Positions 1 to 8,417 are shown, counted from the stretch's first letter. The stretch: 32,660 nucleotides of DNA from JAFDVL01 sp043775925 (GCA_043775925.1 JAYVRW010000040.1:1-32660); one strand, 5' to 3'. Numbers and translations are program-made. Notes: generated by a model from the letters alone, not told the origin.

Positions 1-43
1 TGAGGTACTGTAGCGGCAGGTTCCTAAATCAAGGAGAATTCAA

Positions 44-1201
44 ATGGCAGAACCAGTAATTATTGACGCCGTTCGCACGCCGATTGGCAAATTTCGTGGC
101 GCTTTTCGTGAGACGCGTTCCGATCAATTGCTTGCGCACGCGCTTGAAAGTCTCGTCAAACGCACCGGAATTGATAAAGCAAAAATCGAAGACGTACTTG
201 CCGGATGTGTCACGCAAGTCAATGAACAAGGCGTCAACATTGCGCGTCGGACTGCCTTGCTGGCAGGGTTTCCAATCGAAACCCCGGGCGTAGTGCTCAA
301 TCGTTTTTGCAGCTCTGCGCAACAGACAATTCATTTTGCAGCGCAGGCGATTGCGGCGGGAGACCTGAATTATGTCATTGCTTCCGGCGTCGAAAATATG
401 ACGCGCACGGTGATGGGGGCGGACTGCCCTGATTACAAAAACATGATTTATTTACCGATGCTGGAGCATTACGATTTAGTGCATCAGGGCATCAGCGCCG
501 AATTAATCGCCGATCAATGGGGCATCACGCGCAAAGATGTAGACGAATTTTCGGCGGAATCTCATCGCCGCGCTTATGCCGCAATTCAAGCCGGACATCA
601 CAAAGAAATTGCTCCGGCGAGCGGCATTGATGCCGAAGGAAATAATCTTTCATTGACGCACGATGAAGGCGTTCGCGCTGTTTTGAATTTGGAAAAGATG
701 GCAACGCTCCCGACGATTTTTCGTCCTGATGGCAATGGTGTCGTGACTGCGGCAAACTCCAGCCAAATCTCAGACGGAGCGGCGGCAGTCTTAGTTGCAA
801 ATCGTGAAGTTGCCGAAGCTGATGGCTTTAAAGCATGTGCAAAATTCCGCGCCAGAGTCGTTGTCGGCAGCGATCCGAAATTACAATTGACGGGCGTGAT
901 TCCCGCTACGCAAATCGCTTTGAAAAAAGCCGGATTATCTTTGCAGGATATTGACTGGATCGAAATCAACGAAGCATTTGCGACCGTCGTTTTATCGTGG
1001 GAACGCGAATTAAAACCCGACATGGAAAAAGTAAATCCGTGGGGTGGAGCCGTCGCGCACGGGCATCCGGTCGGCGCGACAGGATCAATTCTGATGGCGA
1101 AAATGTTGTCGGGACTTGATGCAATTAACGGGCAATTTGGCTTACAGGTGATGTGCGCCGGACACGGCATGGCGACGTGTACGATTATTGAAAAATTGTA
1201 G
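44..1201 (+). CDS. thiolase family acetyl-CoA C-acyltransferase
   Basis: A 385-residue thiolase, the usual family length, that would catalyse thiolytic cleavage of 3-ketoacyl-CoA or the reverse Claisen condensation in the cytoplasm. The acyl-accepting cysteine is C89 in NRFCSSAQQ, the NEAF motif is present, the histidine is H341 in GHPVGATG, and the second cysteine is C371 in CAGHGMATC. The last motif departs from the common CxGGGxG form, having His in place of the middle Gly of the triplet. The ATG at 44 is preceded by AAGGAG at 31-36, which fixes the start. An SDR dehydrogenase follows on the same strand, which fits a beta-oxidation pair. The exact chain-length or branched substrate cannot be read from the sequence. 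The family call is firm. Confidence 0.93.
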   Translation: MAEPVIIDAVRTPIGKFRGAFRETRSDQLLAHALESLVKRTGIDKAKIEDVLAGCVTQVNEQGVNIARRTALLAGFPIETPGVVLNRFCSSAQQTIHFAAQAIAAGDLNYVIASGVENMTRTVMGADCPDYKNMIYLPMLEHYDLVHQGISAELIADQWGITRKDVDEFSAESHRRAYAAIQAGHHKEIAPASGIDAEGNNLSLTHDEGVRAVLNLEKMATLPTIFRPDGNGVVTAANSSQISDGAAAVLVANREVAEADGFKACAKFRARVVVGSDPKLQLTGVIPATQIALKKAGLSLQDIDWIEINEAFATVVLSWERELKPDMEKVNPWGGAVAHGHPVGATGSILMAKMLSGLDAINGQFGLQVMCAGHGMATCTIIEKL

Positions 1202-1216
1202 AAAATGTAATGTAGT

Positions 1217-1234
1217 GCAAACTTTCCAGTTTGC
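1217..1234. repeat. dispersed palindromic repeat, copy 1
   Basis: GCAAACTTTCCAGTTTGC is a 7-bp stem (GCAAACT/AGTTTGC) with a TTCC loop. Related copies occur at 1315-1332 (inverted), 4643-4660, and a decayed one at 6127-6145. It lies just after the thiolase stop codon. It lacks a T-tract long enough for a classical terminator, so it is best described as an intergenic repeat. Confidence 0.8.
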
Positions 1235-1314
1235 GTTTTCATCAGTTTAATTTCTCGCCAAAACGAGTAGTTGGAATAGTAAGTTTTCAGACAATTAGTA
1301 AGTGGAGAAAAGAC

Positions 1315-1332
1315 GCAAACTGGAAAGTTTGC
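1315..1332. repeat. dispersed palindromic repeat, copy 2 (inverted)
   Basis: This is the reverse complement of copy 1: GCAAACTGGAAAGTTTGC. Copies 1 and 2 face each other about 80 bp apart, so transcripts through the gap could also fold over a longer range. It lies immediately upstream of the SDR start and would be translated as part of the SDR if the GTG at 1302 were used, which argues against that start. Confidence 0.8.
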
Positions 1333-1343
1333 GCTACATTTTT

Positions 1344-2105
1344 ATGGAAATCCAAAACAAAACATTTCTAGTTTCAGGCGGTGGTTCAGGCTTGGGCGCA
1401 GCGACGGCAAGATTGCTTGCGGTCTCCGGTGCGAATGTTATCGTTGCAGATCTTCGACGCGAAACGGGTGAAGCTACGGCAAATGAAATCGGCGCAAAAT
1501 TTATTGAATGCAATGTGACGGATGAAGAGAGCGTCAAAGCCGCTGTTACCTTCGCCGTGACTTCTTTTGGCGCATTACACGGAGCCATTAATTGTGCGGG
1601 CATTGGCGTAGCCGAAAAAACAGTTGGCAAAGAAGGCGCACACGCCCTCGCTTCGTTTACGCGAGTCATTCAGGTGAACTTGATCGGAACCTTCAACGTG
1701 ATTCGTTTGGCTGCGGAACAAATGGCGAAACAGGAGCCGAATGCTGGCGGCGAGCGCGGCGTGATTATTAATACAGCTTCGATTGCGGCATTTGACGGGC
1801 AAATTGGACAGGCGGCATATTCAGCTTCAAAAGGTGGAATTGTTGGGATGACGCTGCCGATTGCGCGTGATTTGTGCAAGCTTGGCATTCGCGTTGTAAC
1901 GATTGCGCCGGGCTTATTTGATACGCCGTTGCTGGCAGGATTGCCGGAACCTGTACGACAGGTGTTAGGCGCATCGGTTCCTTTTCCGCCCCGCTTAGGT
2001 CAGCCGTCAGAATACGCCGCGCTGGCAAAACATATTTTCGAAAACGAAATGCTCAACGGCGAAGTCATTCGTCTGGATGGCGCACTTCGAATGCCGCCGA
2101 AATGA
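1344..2105 (+). CDS. SDR family, 3-hydroxyacyl-CoA dehydrogenase type-2-like
   Basis: A 253-residue classical short-chain dehydrogenase. It has the nucleotide-binding glycine motif SGGGSGLG near residues 11-18, NCAG at 83-86, catalytic S146, and Y159-S-A-S-K163. The N-terminus and the long insertion before the active serine resemble the type-2 3-hydroxyacyl-CoA dehydrogenases (HSD17B10-like), which oxidise 3-hydroxyacyl-CoA or 2-methyl-3-hydroxybutyryl-CoA with NAD+. I chose the ATG at 1344. An in-frame GTG at 1302 would add 14 residues encoded by the palindromic repeat. No strong ribosome site is seen for either start. The thiolase directly upstream could accept its product. The family is firm; the substrate is inferred. 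Confidence 0.9.
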   Translation: MEIQNKTFLVSGGGSGLGAATARLLAVSGANVIVADLRRETGEATANEIGAKFIECNVTDEESVKAAVTFAVTSFGALHGAINCAGIGVAEKTVGKEGAHALASFTRVIQVNLIGTFNVIRLAAEQMAKQEPNAGGERGVIINTASIAAFDGQIGQAAYSASKGGIVGMTLPIARDLCKLGIRVVTIAPGLFDTPLLAGLPEPVRQVLGASVPFPPRLGQPSEYAALAKHIFENEMLNGEVIRLDGALRMPPK

Positions 2106-2124
2106 GTTTCGCGTTTCAGGTTTT

Positions 2125-2191
2125 GGGTTTCGAGGATGAGTAAAGAACTCGGTTTCTTCAAATTACTTCGTAAGCCAAAGACTCGAAACCC
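2125..2191. repeat. intergenic inverted repeat
   Basis: GGGTTTCGAG at 2125-2134 pairs with CTCGAAACCC at 2182-2191. The flanks contain further short words of the same kind (GTTTCG, ACTCGAAAC). It fills most of the 113-bp gap between the SDR and the ThDP enzyme. It could act as a transcript-stabilising hairpin, but no function can be shown. Confidence 0.7.
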
Positions 2192-2218
2192 GAAACACAA
2201 AACTCGAAACTATTAATT

Positions 2219-3760
2219 ATGACCGGAGCTGAAAGCCTACTCAAAACTCTCGTTGCCGCTGGATTGGATGTTTGTTTTGCCAATCCGGGGACGACTGAAA
2301 TTCCATTAGTCCAAGCTATAGACAATACGCCGGGGATGCGGGCGGTACTTTGTTTATTTGAAGGCGTTTGTACGGGAGCGGCGGACGGCTACTCTCGAAT
2401 GTCAGGTAAGCCCGGATTGACACTGCTGCATTTAGGGCCGGGATTTGCCAATGGTATTGCGTATCTTCACGATGCGCGGCGAGCGCGTTCTGGCATTGTA
2501 AATTTAATTGGCGAACATGCGACGTGGCATCTTCCGGCTGATCCGCCGTTAAATTCTGACATCGAATCGCTGGCGAAACCTGTCTCGCATTGGGTGCATC
2601 GGAATACTTCTCCTGAAGCTTTAGCACAGGATGGCGCGGACGCGGTTTCAGCCGCTTCACAATTTCCGGGACGCATCGCTACCTTGATTTTACCGAATGA
2701 CTATTTATTGGCGGGTGTGAATGATTCGATTGTAGTGCCGTCAATTTTACCTCCCCCAATGGTGAGCATCGAAGCAGTCGAAGCAGCGGCGAAATTGCTG
2801 CGAGAAAATAAATCTGCGGCATTATTTCTTGGCGGTTACGGTTTGCGTGAAAGAGGCTTGAAGGCGGCGACAAGAATTGCGGCGAAAACGGGCTGTCAAT
2901 TAATTTGCGAAACTTCGCCAACGCGGATGGAGCGAAATCCTAACTTACCTCCGATTTCTCGCCTGCCGTATTTTCCTGAACCGGGCTTTGATCTGCTCGC
3001 GCCGTGTTCAGCTTTTGTTTTAGCGGGTGCGCGCAATCCCGTGACCTTTTTTGGCTACCCCGACATTCGCAGTTATTTTATTGATCCAAACAAAGAAACG
3101 AAAATTCTGGCGACCCCTGAACAGGACATTACGGCTGCGCTGGAAGCCTTAGCCGATGCGTTGGACGCTCCGAATAATATCGTGAGCGGCAATATTCCAA
3201 GACCAGAAAAACCAACGGGAAAATTAACTCCTGAGACTCTCGCCAAAGCCGTTGCCGCCGTCCAACCCGAAGGCGCGATTATTATGGACGAAGGAATTTC
3301 TTCGACACGCAGTTACTTTCAGCTCTCAATTGGTGCGTTGCCGCATTCGTTTTTGACGCAACCCGGCGGAGCTATCGGGCTTGGCATGCCATGTTCGACG
3401 GGGGCGGCGATTGCTTGCCCTGATCGTCCGGTCATTAATATTCAATCAGATGGCGCGGGGATGTATACCTTGCAGGCATTGTGGACACAGGCACGTGAAG
3501 GGCTGAATGTGACGACGGTATTGTGCAGCAACCGTCGCTACCAAATTCTTGATGTCGAATTGAAGCGCGCCGGCGTGGAAGAAATCGGCGCCAAGGCGAA
3601 ATCCATGATTGATCTGAATCGTCCAGCCTTAGATTGGGTGAGTTTAGCCAGAGGAATGGGCGTTCCAGGAGCGAGGGTCGAAACGGCTGAAGCTTTAGTC
3701 AAAGAATTAGAAATCGCACTCGCAGAGCCGGGGCCACATTTAATCGAAGTGGTTTTATAA
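2219..3760 (+). CDS. ThDP-dependent enzyme, acetolactate synthase large-subunit-like
   Basis: A 513-residue thiamine-diphosphate enzyme with the usual three-domain layout. The N-terminal pyrimidine-binding domain has the catalytic glutamate E48 in LFEGVCTGAADGY. A central domain follows. The C-terminal PP-binding domain carries the Mg/ThDP motif as SDGAG...CSNRRY rather than the textbook GDG...NN. It is shorter than true AHAS (about 560-590 aa), and there is no small regulatory subunit gene beside it. It therefore more likely belongs to the acetolactate-synthase-like or benzoylformate-decarboxylase-like catabolic group. The start at 2219 has no obvious ribosome site. Downstream GNAT, enolase-superfamily, epimerase and DapA-like genes suggest a catabolic cluster for a hydroxy or sugar acid; that is inference. 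Confidence 0.85.
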   Translation: MTGAESLLKTLVAAGLDVCFANPGTTEIPLVQAIDNTPGMRAVLCLFEGVCTGAADGYSRMSGKPGLTLLHLGPGFANGIAYLHDARRARSGIVNLIGEHATWHLPADPPLNSDIESLAKPVSHWVHRNTSPEALAQDGADAVSAASQFPGRIATLILPNDYLLAGVNDSIVVPSILPPPMVSIEAVEAAAKLLRENKSAALFLGGYGLRERGLKAATRIAAKTGCQLICETSPTRMERNPNLPPISRLPYFPEPGFDLLAPCSAFVLAGARNPVTFFGYPDIRSYFIDPNKETKILATPEQDITAALEALADALDAPNNIVSGNIPRPEKPTGKLTPETLAKAVAAVQPEGAIIMDEGISSTRSYFQLSIGALPHSFLTQPGGAIGLGMPCSTGAAIACPDRPVINIQSDGAGMYTLQALWTQAREGLNVTTVLCSNRRYQILDVELKRAGVEEIGAKAKSMIDLNRPALDWVSLARGMGVPGARVETAEALVKELEIALAEPGPHLIEVVL

Positions 3761-3768
3761 TTTTTCAC

Positions 3769-4641
3769 GTGTCTTCTATTCCCCTTGAACAAAAAATTGT
3801 TTATCGCAGGATGACCGCGACTGACATTGAGGCGGGGTTGCAACTGTGTCGTGATAGTCATTGGAATCAGACGTACCGCGACTGGGAATTGTTTCTGCAA
3901 CTCAGTCCACGTAGTTGTCGTGTTGCGCTGGATGAATATCAAGTCGTTGGGACAGTTGCTACGGTGAGCTATCAGGAGCGGTTCAGTTGGATTGGGATGG
4001 TACTGGTTGACCCAGCGTTTCGCAGGCGTGGCATTGGTTCGCAATTGATGGCAGAAGCTTTGACGATTTTACGCGATGCACAATGTGTACGACTTGACGC
4101 TACCGCTGCCGGTTATCCGGTCTATTGCAAGCTTGGTTTTGTCGAAGAATATCGGTTGAGTCGAATGGAATGTGCTCCGGCACAACGTCGTAACATACTC
4201 GAAGTTCATCGCGCCCAACCGATGTGCGAAGCTCATCTGACAGAAATTGGTGCGTTGGATCAAATGGTTTTTGGTGCCGACCGTTGCGCCTTGCTGGGAT
4301 GGTTGCTCGCGGGGGAACCGGAACTCGCGTGGGTCGTAGGGCGTGATGAAAAGCTGGTAGGGTACGCGTTCGGGCGACGCGGATTTAATTTCATCCATCT
4401 CGGTCCATTGGTTGGATTGGACGAAGATGCTGTGCGCCAATTGGTGACGGCGGCGTTGGGCGAATACCGTGACGAGCCGGTTATTCTTGATGTGCCGCAA
4501 CAACAGAGAAGCTGGTTGGATTGGCTTGCAGCTTTGGGATTTCACGAACAGCGCCCGTTTATTCGTATGTTTCGTGGTGAGCATCGTTATCCCGGTCAGC
4601 AGGAAAATCAGTTTGCGATTCTGGGGCCGGAATTCGGATAG
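3769..4641 (+). CDS. GNAT family N-acetyltransferase, two-domain
   Basis: A 290-residue protein with an N-terminal GNAT fold carrying the acetyl-CoA pyrophosphate-binding motif RRRGIGSQL at residues 85-93. A C-terminal half (from about residue 145) resembles the Acetyltransf_18-type second domain found in this group. It would transfer an acyl group from acyl-CoA to an amine; the acceptor is unknown. The GTG at 3769, eight bases after the previous stop, is the start that keeps the full N-terminal beta strand. The tight spacing suggests co-transcription with the ThDP enzyme. The stop codon TAG runs directly into a copy of the dispersed palindrome. Confidence 0.85.
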   Translation: MSSIPLEQKIVYRRMTATDIEAGLQLCRDSHWNQTYRDWELFLQLSPRSCRVALDEYQVVGTVATVSYQERFSWIGMVLVDPAFRRRGIGSQLMAEALTILRDAQCVRLDATAAGYPVYCKLGFVEEYRLSRMECAPAQRRNILEVHRAQPMCEAHLTEIGALDQMVFGADRCALLGWLLAGEPELAWVVGRDEKLVGYAFGRRGFNFIHLGPLVGLDEDAVRQLVTAALGEYRDEPVILDVPQQQRSWLDWLAALGFHEQRPFIRMFRGEHRYPGQQENQFAILGPEFG

Positions 4642-4642
4642 C

Positions 4643-4660
4643 GTAAACTTTCCAGTTTGC
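4643..4660. repeat. dispersed palindromic repeat, copy 3
   Basis: GTAAACTTTCCAGTTTGC has the same orientation as copy 1 with one base changed at the outer stem. It begins within two bases of the GNAT stop codon. Confidence 0.75.
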
Positions 4661-4694
4661 GTCGGTCGAAAGCTGAAACATTGATTTTAACGTT

Positions 4695-6125
4695 ATGAAT
4701 AACAATCGGCGTACTTTTTTGCGCAACACGAGTGCGGCTTCCGTTGGTTGGGCGGCTTCCGGCTTCAATATCATCAAAGCTCTCAAGCCCACCGACATTC
4801 GCATCGAAGAAATTTCGTATGGATTTGAGGAATTCAAATATCGTACACCGTATAAATTCGGAGGCGTGCCGGTAGATCGCGTGACGCTCATCAATGTGAA
4901 TTGCAGTGTGCGCACGCGCAACGGCAAGGTTGCCAAAGGTTTTGGTTCGATGTCGCTCGGTAATGTCTGGGCGTTTCCTTCGCGCACAATGCCTTACAAC
5001 ATCACGCTCAGCGCGATGCAGGCATTGGCGGAACGCATCAACAAAGTCACGGCAAGTTACAATGAATATGGACACCCGATAGACATCAATACCGCGCTCG
5101 AACCGGAATATTTGAAAGCTGCGGTTGAAGCCTCGAAAGAATTGAAACTTGATGTGACAATTCCAAAGTTGGCTATGTTGGTTACTGCCAGTGCGTTTGA
5201 CGCAGCGATTCACGATGCGTTCGGCAAAGTCCATCAGCGCAACGTTTATCAAACGTACGGCGCGGATTTGATGACACACGATTTGTCGCATTACCTGACG
5301 CCTGATTTTAAAGGCGAATATCTCAATCGCTACGTGATGACGAAGCCACGTCCGACCGTTTTTATGTATCATTCGGTCGGTGGCGCTGATGCTGTGCTGA
5401 CCAGCGAAGTCACCAACCGCCTGAACGACGGTTTGCCGAATACGCTGGCGGAATGGATCACGTACAACGGGCTGACGCACATCAAAATCAAATTGCAGGG
5501 CGATGAATTGAAATGGGACATCGAACGCACTGTCAATATTGATCGCATTGCCAGCGAGACGCGCCCCGACATTGACTGGAAGTTTTGCGTAGACTTCAAC
5601 GAACGCTGCCCGAACATTGCGTATCTGCTCGAATATTTGCGCAAAGTAAAAGAACTCACGCCCAAAGGATTCGCGCGTATTCAGTACATCGAACAGCCCA
5701 CCGCGCGCGATCTGAAAGCGAACCGCCAAAATGTCATGCACGAAGCTAACAAGTTGCGTCCGGTAGTCATTGACGAATCGCTGACAGATTTGGAAGCGTT
5801 GTTACTCGCCCGCGAAATTGGCTACACGGGCATTGCGCTCAAAGCCTGCAAGGGGCAATCACAGGCCATGTTGATGGCGGCGGCGGGGCAGAAATACAAG
5901 ATGTTTTTGTGCGTGCAGGATTTGACCTGTCCCGGCGCATCGTTGCTGCATTCGGTGGGTATCGCCGCACACGTGCCGGGTGTTTCCGGCGTCGAACATA
6001 ATTCACGGCAATACGTGCCCGTAGCCAATCAATCGTGGGAGCAAAAGTTCCCCGGCATCTTCAAAATTAAGGACGGAATGTTTCGTACCGCGCAACTAGG
6101 CGGAGCCGGATTAGGCGTGGTATAG
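4695..6125 (+). CDS. Tat-exported enolase (mandelate racemase/MLE) superfamily protein
   Basis: A 476-residue enolase-superfamily protein. The N-terminus NNRRTFLRNTSA is a twin-arginine export signal, so it is probably periplasmic. The barrel shows K264-I-K266 on strand 2, metal-ligand candidates D300 in CVDFNE, E333 in YIEQPT and D360/E361 in VIDESL, and a lysine-bearing ALKACKG segment near 381-387. These match the acid/base and Mg2+ ligand layout of the MLE/mandelate racemase subgroup, which abstracts the alpha-proton of a carboxylate in racemisation, cycloisomerisation or dehydration. The exact reaction is unknown. An epimerase-like gene and a DapA-like gene follow. Export of this enzyme beside apparently cytoplasmic partners is odd. 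Confidence 0.87.
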   Translation: MNNNRRTFLRNTSAASVGWAASGFNIIKALKPTDIRIEEISYGFEEFKYRTPYKFGGVPVDRVTLINVNCSVRTRNGKVAKGFGSMSLGNVWAFPSRTMPYNITLSAMQALAERINKVTASYNEYGHPIDINTALEPEYLKAAVEASKELKLDVTIPKLAMLVTASAFDAAIHDAFGKVHQRNVYQTYGADLMTHDLSHYLTPDFKGEYLNRYVMTKPRPTVFMYHSVGGADAVLTSEVTNRLNDGLPNTLAEWITYNGLTHIKIKLQGDELKWDIERTVNIDRIASETRPDIDWKFCVDFNERCPNIAYLLEYLRKVKELTPKGFARIQYIEQPTARDLKANRQNVMHEANKLRPVVIDESLTDLEALLLAREIGYTGIALKACKGQSQAMLMAAAGQKYKMFLCVQDLTCPGASLLHSVGIAAHVPGVSGVEHNSRQYVPVANQSWEQKFPGIFKIKDGMFRTAQLGGAGLGVV

Positions 6126-6126
6126 C

Positions 6127-6145
6127 GCAAGCTGGAAAGTTATGC
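6127..6145. repeat. dispersed palindromic repeat, decayed copy 4
   Basis: GCAAGCTGGAAAGTTATGC is an inverted-orientation copy with substitutions. It supplies the ATG (6142) of the next gene, so the element has been absorbed into the translation start. Confidence 0.55.
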
Positions 6146-7167
6146 AGTTCATTAAAACCGAAGCACAACTCGAAGAAATTCTCGCTACCCCAAGCTCTGA
6201 AGACGTAGTGACGATGTGCCGTGTATCAGGTGATATTATTCTGTTGGGTGCAGGCGGCAAGATGGGTCCATCACTGGCGCGGCGTATTAAATGCTCGATA
6301 GATGCGGCTTCCGTGCCAAAACGTGTGATCGCCGTTTCGCGTTTTTCATCCGCTGCTGCGCGTGATGAACTGGAAAGTGCAGGCGTTGGAACCATTACTT
6401 GCGACTTGTTGAATCGTGATGAAGTTGATCGCCTGCCCGATGGTGAAAATGTTTTATACCTCGCGGGGCGCAAGTTTGGCTCGTCAGACCGCACTGATTT
6501 GACGTGGGCGAGCAACGCGGTCACGCCTGCTTATGTGGCGCATCGTTATAGCCAATCGCGTGTCGTAGTTTTCTCTACTGGCAATGTTTATCCTTTTGTC
6601 AGTGCGGCCTCTGGTGGCTCAGTCGAAACAGATGCGCTTGATCCACGCGGGGAATATGCTAATTCTTGTCTTGGTCGTGAGCGCGTGTTTGAATATTTCT
6701 CACGTGAATTCGGAATGAATTGTGTGATGTTCCGATTGAATTACGCCGTGGATTTGCGCTACGGCGTACTCGTGGACATCGCCCGTAAAGTTTACGAAGG
6801 CCAGCCCGTAGATTTGACGGTTGCGCATTTCAACGTGATTTGGCAGGGCGATGCAAATTCGTATGCACTGCGAAGTTTGGAACTGTGCGAATCTCCGCCA
6901 CGCATTTTGAACGTCACCGGGACAGAAATCGTTAGTGTGCGCGAGACCGCTGAATATTTTGCGGAGCGGTTTAATCGTCCGGTGAATTTTCAAGGCGAAG
7001 CAGCAGAAAAGGCTCTGCTCAATAATGCTTCGCTGTGTCGGCAATTGTTAGGCGAGCCTGAAATTAAACTGAGTGAATTAAAGGAAATGGTCGCGCAGTG
7101 GATCGAATGTGGCGGCGCGAGCCTGAACAAACCGACGAAATTTGAAGTCACCGATGGGAAGTTCTGA
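6142..7167 (+). CDS. NAD-dependent epimerase/dehydratase family protein (atypical)
   Basis: A 341-residue extended SDR. The Rossmann motif GAGGKMG begins near residue 36, later than usual because of an N-terminal extension. In the active-site region Y is present in DPRGEYANSCLGRERVFEY, but the YxxxK lysine is replaced by Cys (YANSC). This departs from catalytically competent epimerases, so the reaction may differ or the fold may serve a binding role. The gene starts 16 bases after the enolase-like gene and is probably co-transcribed with it and with the DapA-like gene. The product is a family call only; the substrate is unknown. Confidence 0.82.
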   Translation: MQFIKTEAQLEEILATPSSEDVVTMCRVSGDIILLGAGGKMGPSLARRIKCSIDAASVPKRVIAVSRFSSAAARDELESAGVGTITCDLLNRDEVDRLPDGENVLYLAGRKFGSSDRTDLTWASNAVTPAYVAHRYSQSRVVVFSTGNVYPFVSAASGGSVETDALDPRGEYANSCLGRERVFEYFSREFGMNCVMFRLNYAVDLRYGVLVDIARKVYEGQPVDLTVAHFNVIWQGDANSYALRSLELCESPPRILNVTGTEIVSVRETAEYFAERFNRPVNFQGEAAEKALLNNASLCRQLLGEPEIKLSELKEMVAQWIECGGASLNKPTKFEVTDGKF

Positions 7168-7195
7168 GGAAAGCAAAAGCTGCTTATAAAATCAA

Positions 7196-7313
7196 AAATC
7201 AAAAGGCAAATATCAAAAGGCAAAAATGTGATTCGGAAGCAAGGCATTTTCTGAATTCTGAAAATAAGTACCGCCCTTTTGCCTTTTCACTTTTGATATT
7301 TGCCTTTTGATTT
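7196..7313. repeat. long intergenic inverted repeat built of CAAAAGGCAAA words
   Basis: The left arm at 7196-7225 repeats the words ATCAAAAGGCAAA. The right arm at 7277-7313 is their reverse complement with a 7-base insertion. The arms enclose about 50 bp. It occupies almost the whole gap before the DapA-family gene and would fold into a stable stem in the transcript. It resembles the short-word inverted repeat at 2125-2191 in construction, but not in sequence. Confidence 0.75.
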
Positions 7314-7337
7314 CGTGTGAAGCCCTTTACATTCGTT

Positions 7338-8378
7338 ATGAATCCTGAAATTCAACAACAATTACTAAACGGCGTAGTGATTCCCGCGCATCCGCTTGCA
7401 CTCACGAGCGAACGCAAGCTTGATGAGCGCAGGCAAGTCGCTTTGACGCGCTATTACTGCGAAGCGGGCGCTGGTGGCATCGCGGTCGGTGTGCACACGA
7501 CACAATTTGCGATTCGTGATGTAACGATTGGATTGTTCAAGCCAGTGTTGACGCTGGCGGCAGAGGCGATGCGCGAATACGAAAAAGCGAATGATAAACA
7601 GCTCATCAAAATCGCAGGTATTTGCGGGTCAACGAGTCAGGCGAGAGGCGAAGCGATCTTCACACGTGAAATTGGTTACGATGCCGGATTGCTGAGCTTG
7701 GCTGCGCTGCGCGATGAGCCGATCCCCACTTTGTTAGATCATTGTCGCCACCTTACCGCCGAGATTCCGTTGATTGGATTTTATCTGCAACCGGCAGTGG
7801 GTGGGCGCTTGTTGAGCTATGAATTCTGGCGTGAATTTTTTGAGATTGAAAACGTCGTCGCCGTGAAAATCGCACCTTTCAATCGCTATCAGACTTTAGA
7901 TGTCGTGCGCGCCTTAGCTGACAGTGGCCGCGAAAAAGAAATCGCGCTCTACACTGGCAACGACGACAACATTGTGGCGGATTTGTTGACCGAATTTCGC
8001 GTGAGTGGCAAACGCTTACACTTCGCCGGAGGATTGTTGGGGCACTGGGCTGTCTGGACTAAACGCGCTGTTGACTTACTGGCTGAAGTCAAAGCTGCTC
8101 GTCTGAATGGCAGCGCCTTTGAGGTGCTGGCGCGTTCGGCAGAAGTGACGGATGCCAATGCAGCGTTTTTTGATGCGAAGAATAATTTTGCCGGCTGCAT
8201 TGCCGGATTGCATGAAGTCTTGCGGCGACAGGGCTTTTTGGCTGGTCGTTGGTGTCTGGATCCGCTCGAAGATTTATCGCCGGAACAATTGGAAGAAATT
8301 GATCGTATTTATCAAAGCTATCCGCAGCTAAATGATGATGAGTTCGTTAAAAATAATTTGGATCGCTGGATGAATTGA
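7338..8378 (+). CDS. dihydrodipicolinate synthase (DapA) family protein
   Basis: A 346-residue class I aldolase-type (TIM barrel) protein. The Schiff-base lysine is likely K177 in VVAVKIAPF, and the tyrosine-bearing FYLQP (Y149) takes the place of the family YNxP motif. It is longer than true DapA (about 290 aa), which with its neighbours suggests a lyase or aldolase acting on a 2-keto acid sugar derivative rather than lysine synthesis. I chose the ATG at 7338; an in-frame GTG at 7317 overlaps the arm of the inverted repeat. No clear ribosome site is seen. Transcription is probably continuous with the upstream epimerase-like gene. Confidence 0.85.
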   Translation: MNPEIQQQLLNGVVIPAHPLALTSERKLDERRQVALTRYYCEAGAGGIAVGVHTTQFAIRDVTIGLFKPVLTLAAEAMREYEKANDKQLIKIAGICGSTSQARGEAIFTREIGYDAGLLSLAALRDEPIPTLLDHCRHLTAEIPLIGFYLQPAVGGRLLSYEFWREFFEIENVVAVKIAPFNRYQTLDVVRALADSGREKEIALYTGNDDNIVADLLTEFRVSGKRLHFAGGLLGHWAVWTKRAVDLLAEVKAARLNGSAFEVLARSAEVTDANAAFFDAKNNFAGCIAGLHEVLRRQGFLAGRWCLDPLEDLSPEQLEEIDRIYQSYPQLNDDEFVKNNLDRWMN

Positions 8379-8417
8379 AGCTCATCCATTCTTGCGAATT
8401 CGGGAGCTGAGTGATAA

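Noticed and set aside
598..1242. Long minus-strand frame opposite the first thiolase (214 codons)
   Set aside because: It mirrors a clearly conserved thiolase on the + strand, has no recognisable motifs and no ribosome site; it is a shadow frame.
1302..1343. GTG-initiated N-terminal extension of the SDR
   Set aside because: The added residues are a translation of the palindromic repeat, and the conserved SDR N-terminus begins at ATG 1344.
4608..5741. 377-codon minus-strand frame opposite the enolase-superfamily gene
   Set aside because: The sequence is rich in Arg, Ile, Phe and His as expected from antisense of a coding gene, and the + strand frame carries all catalytic motifs.
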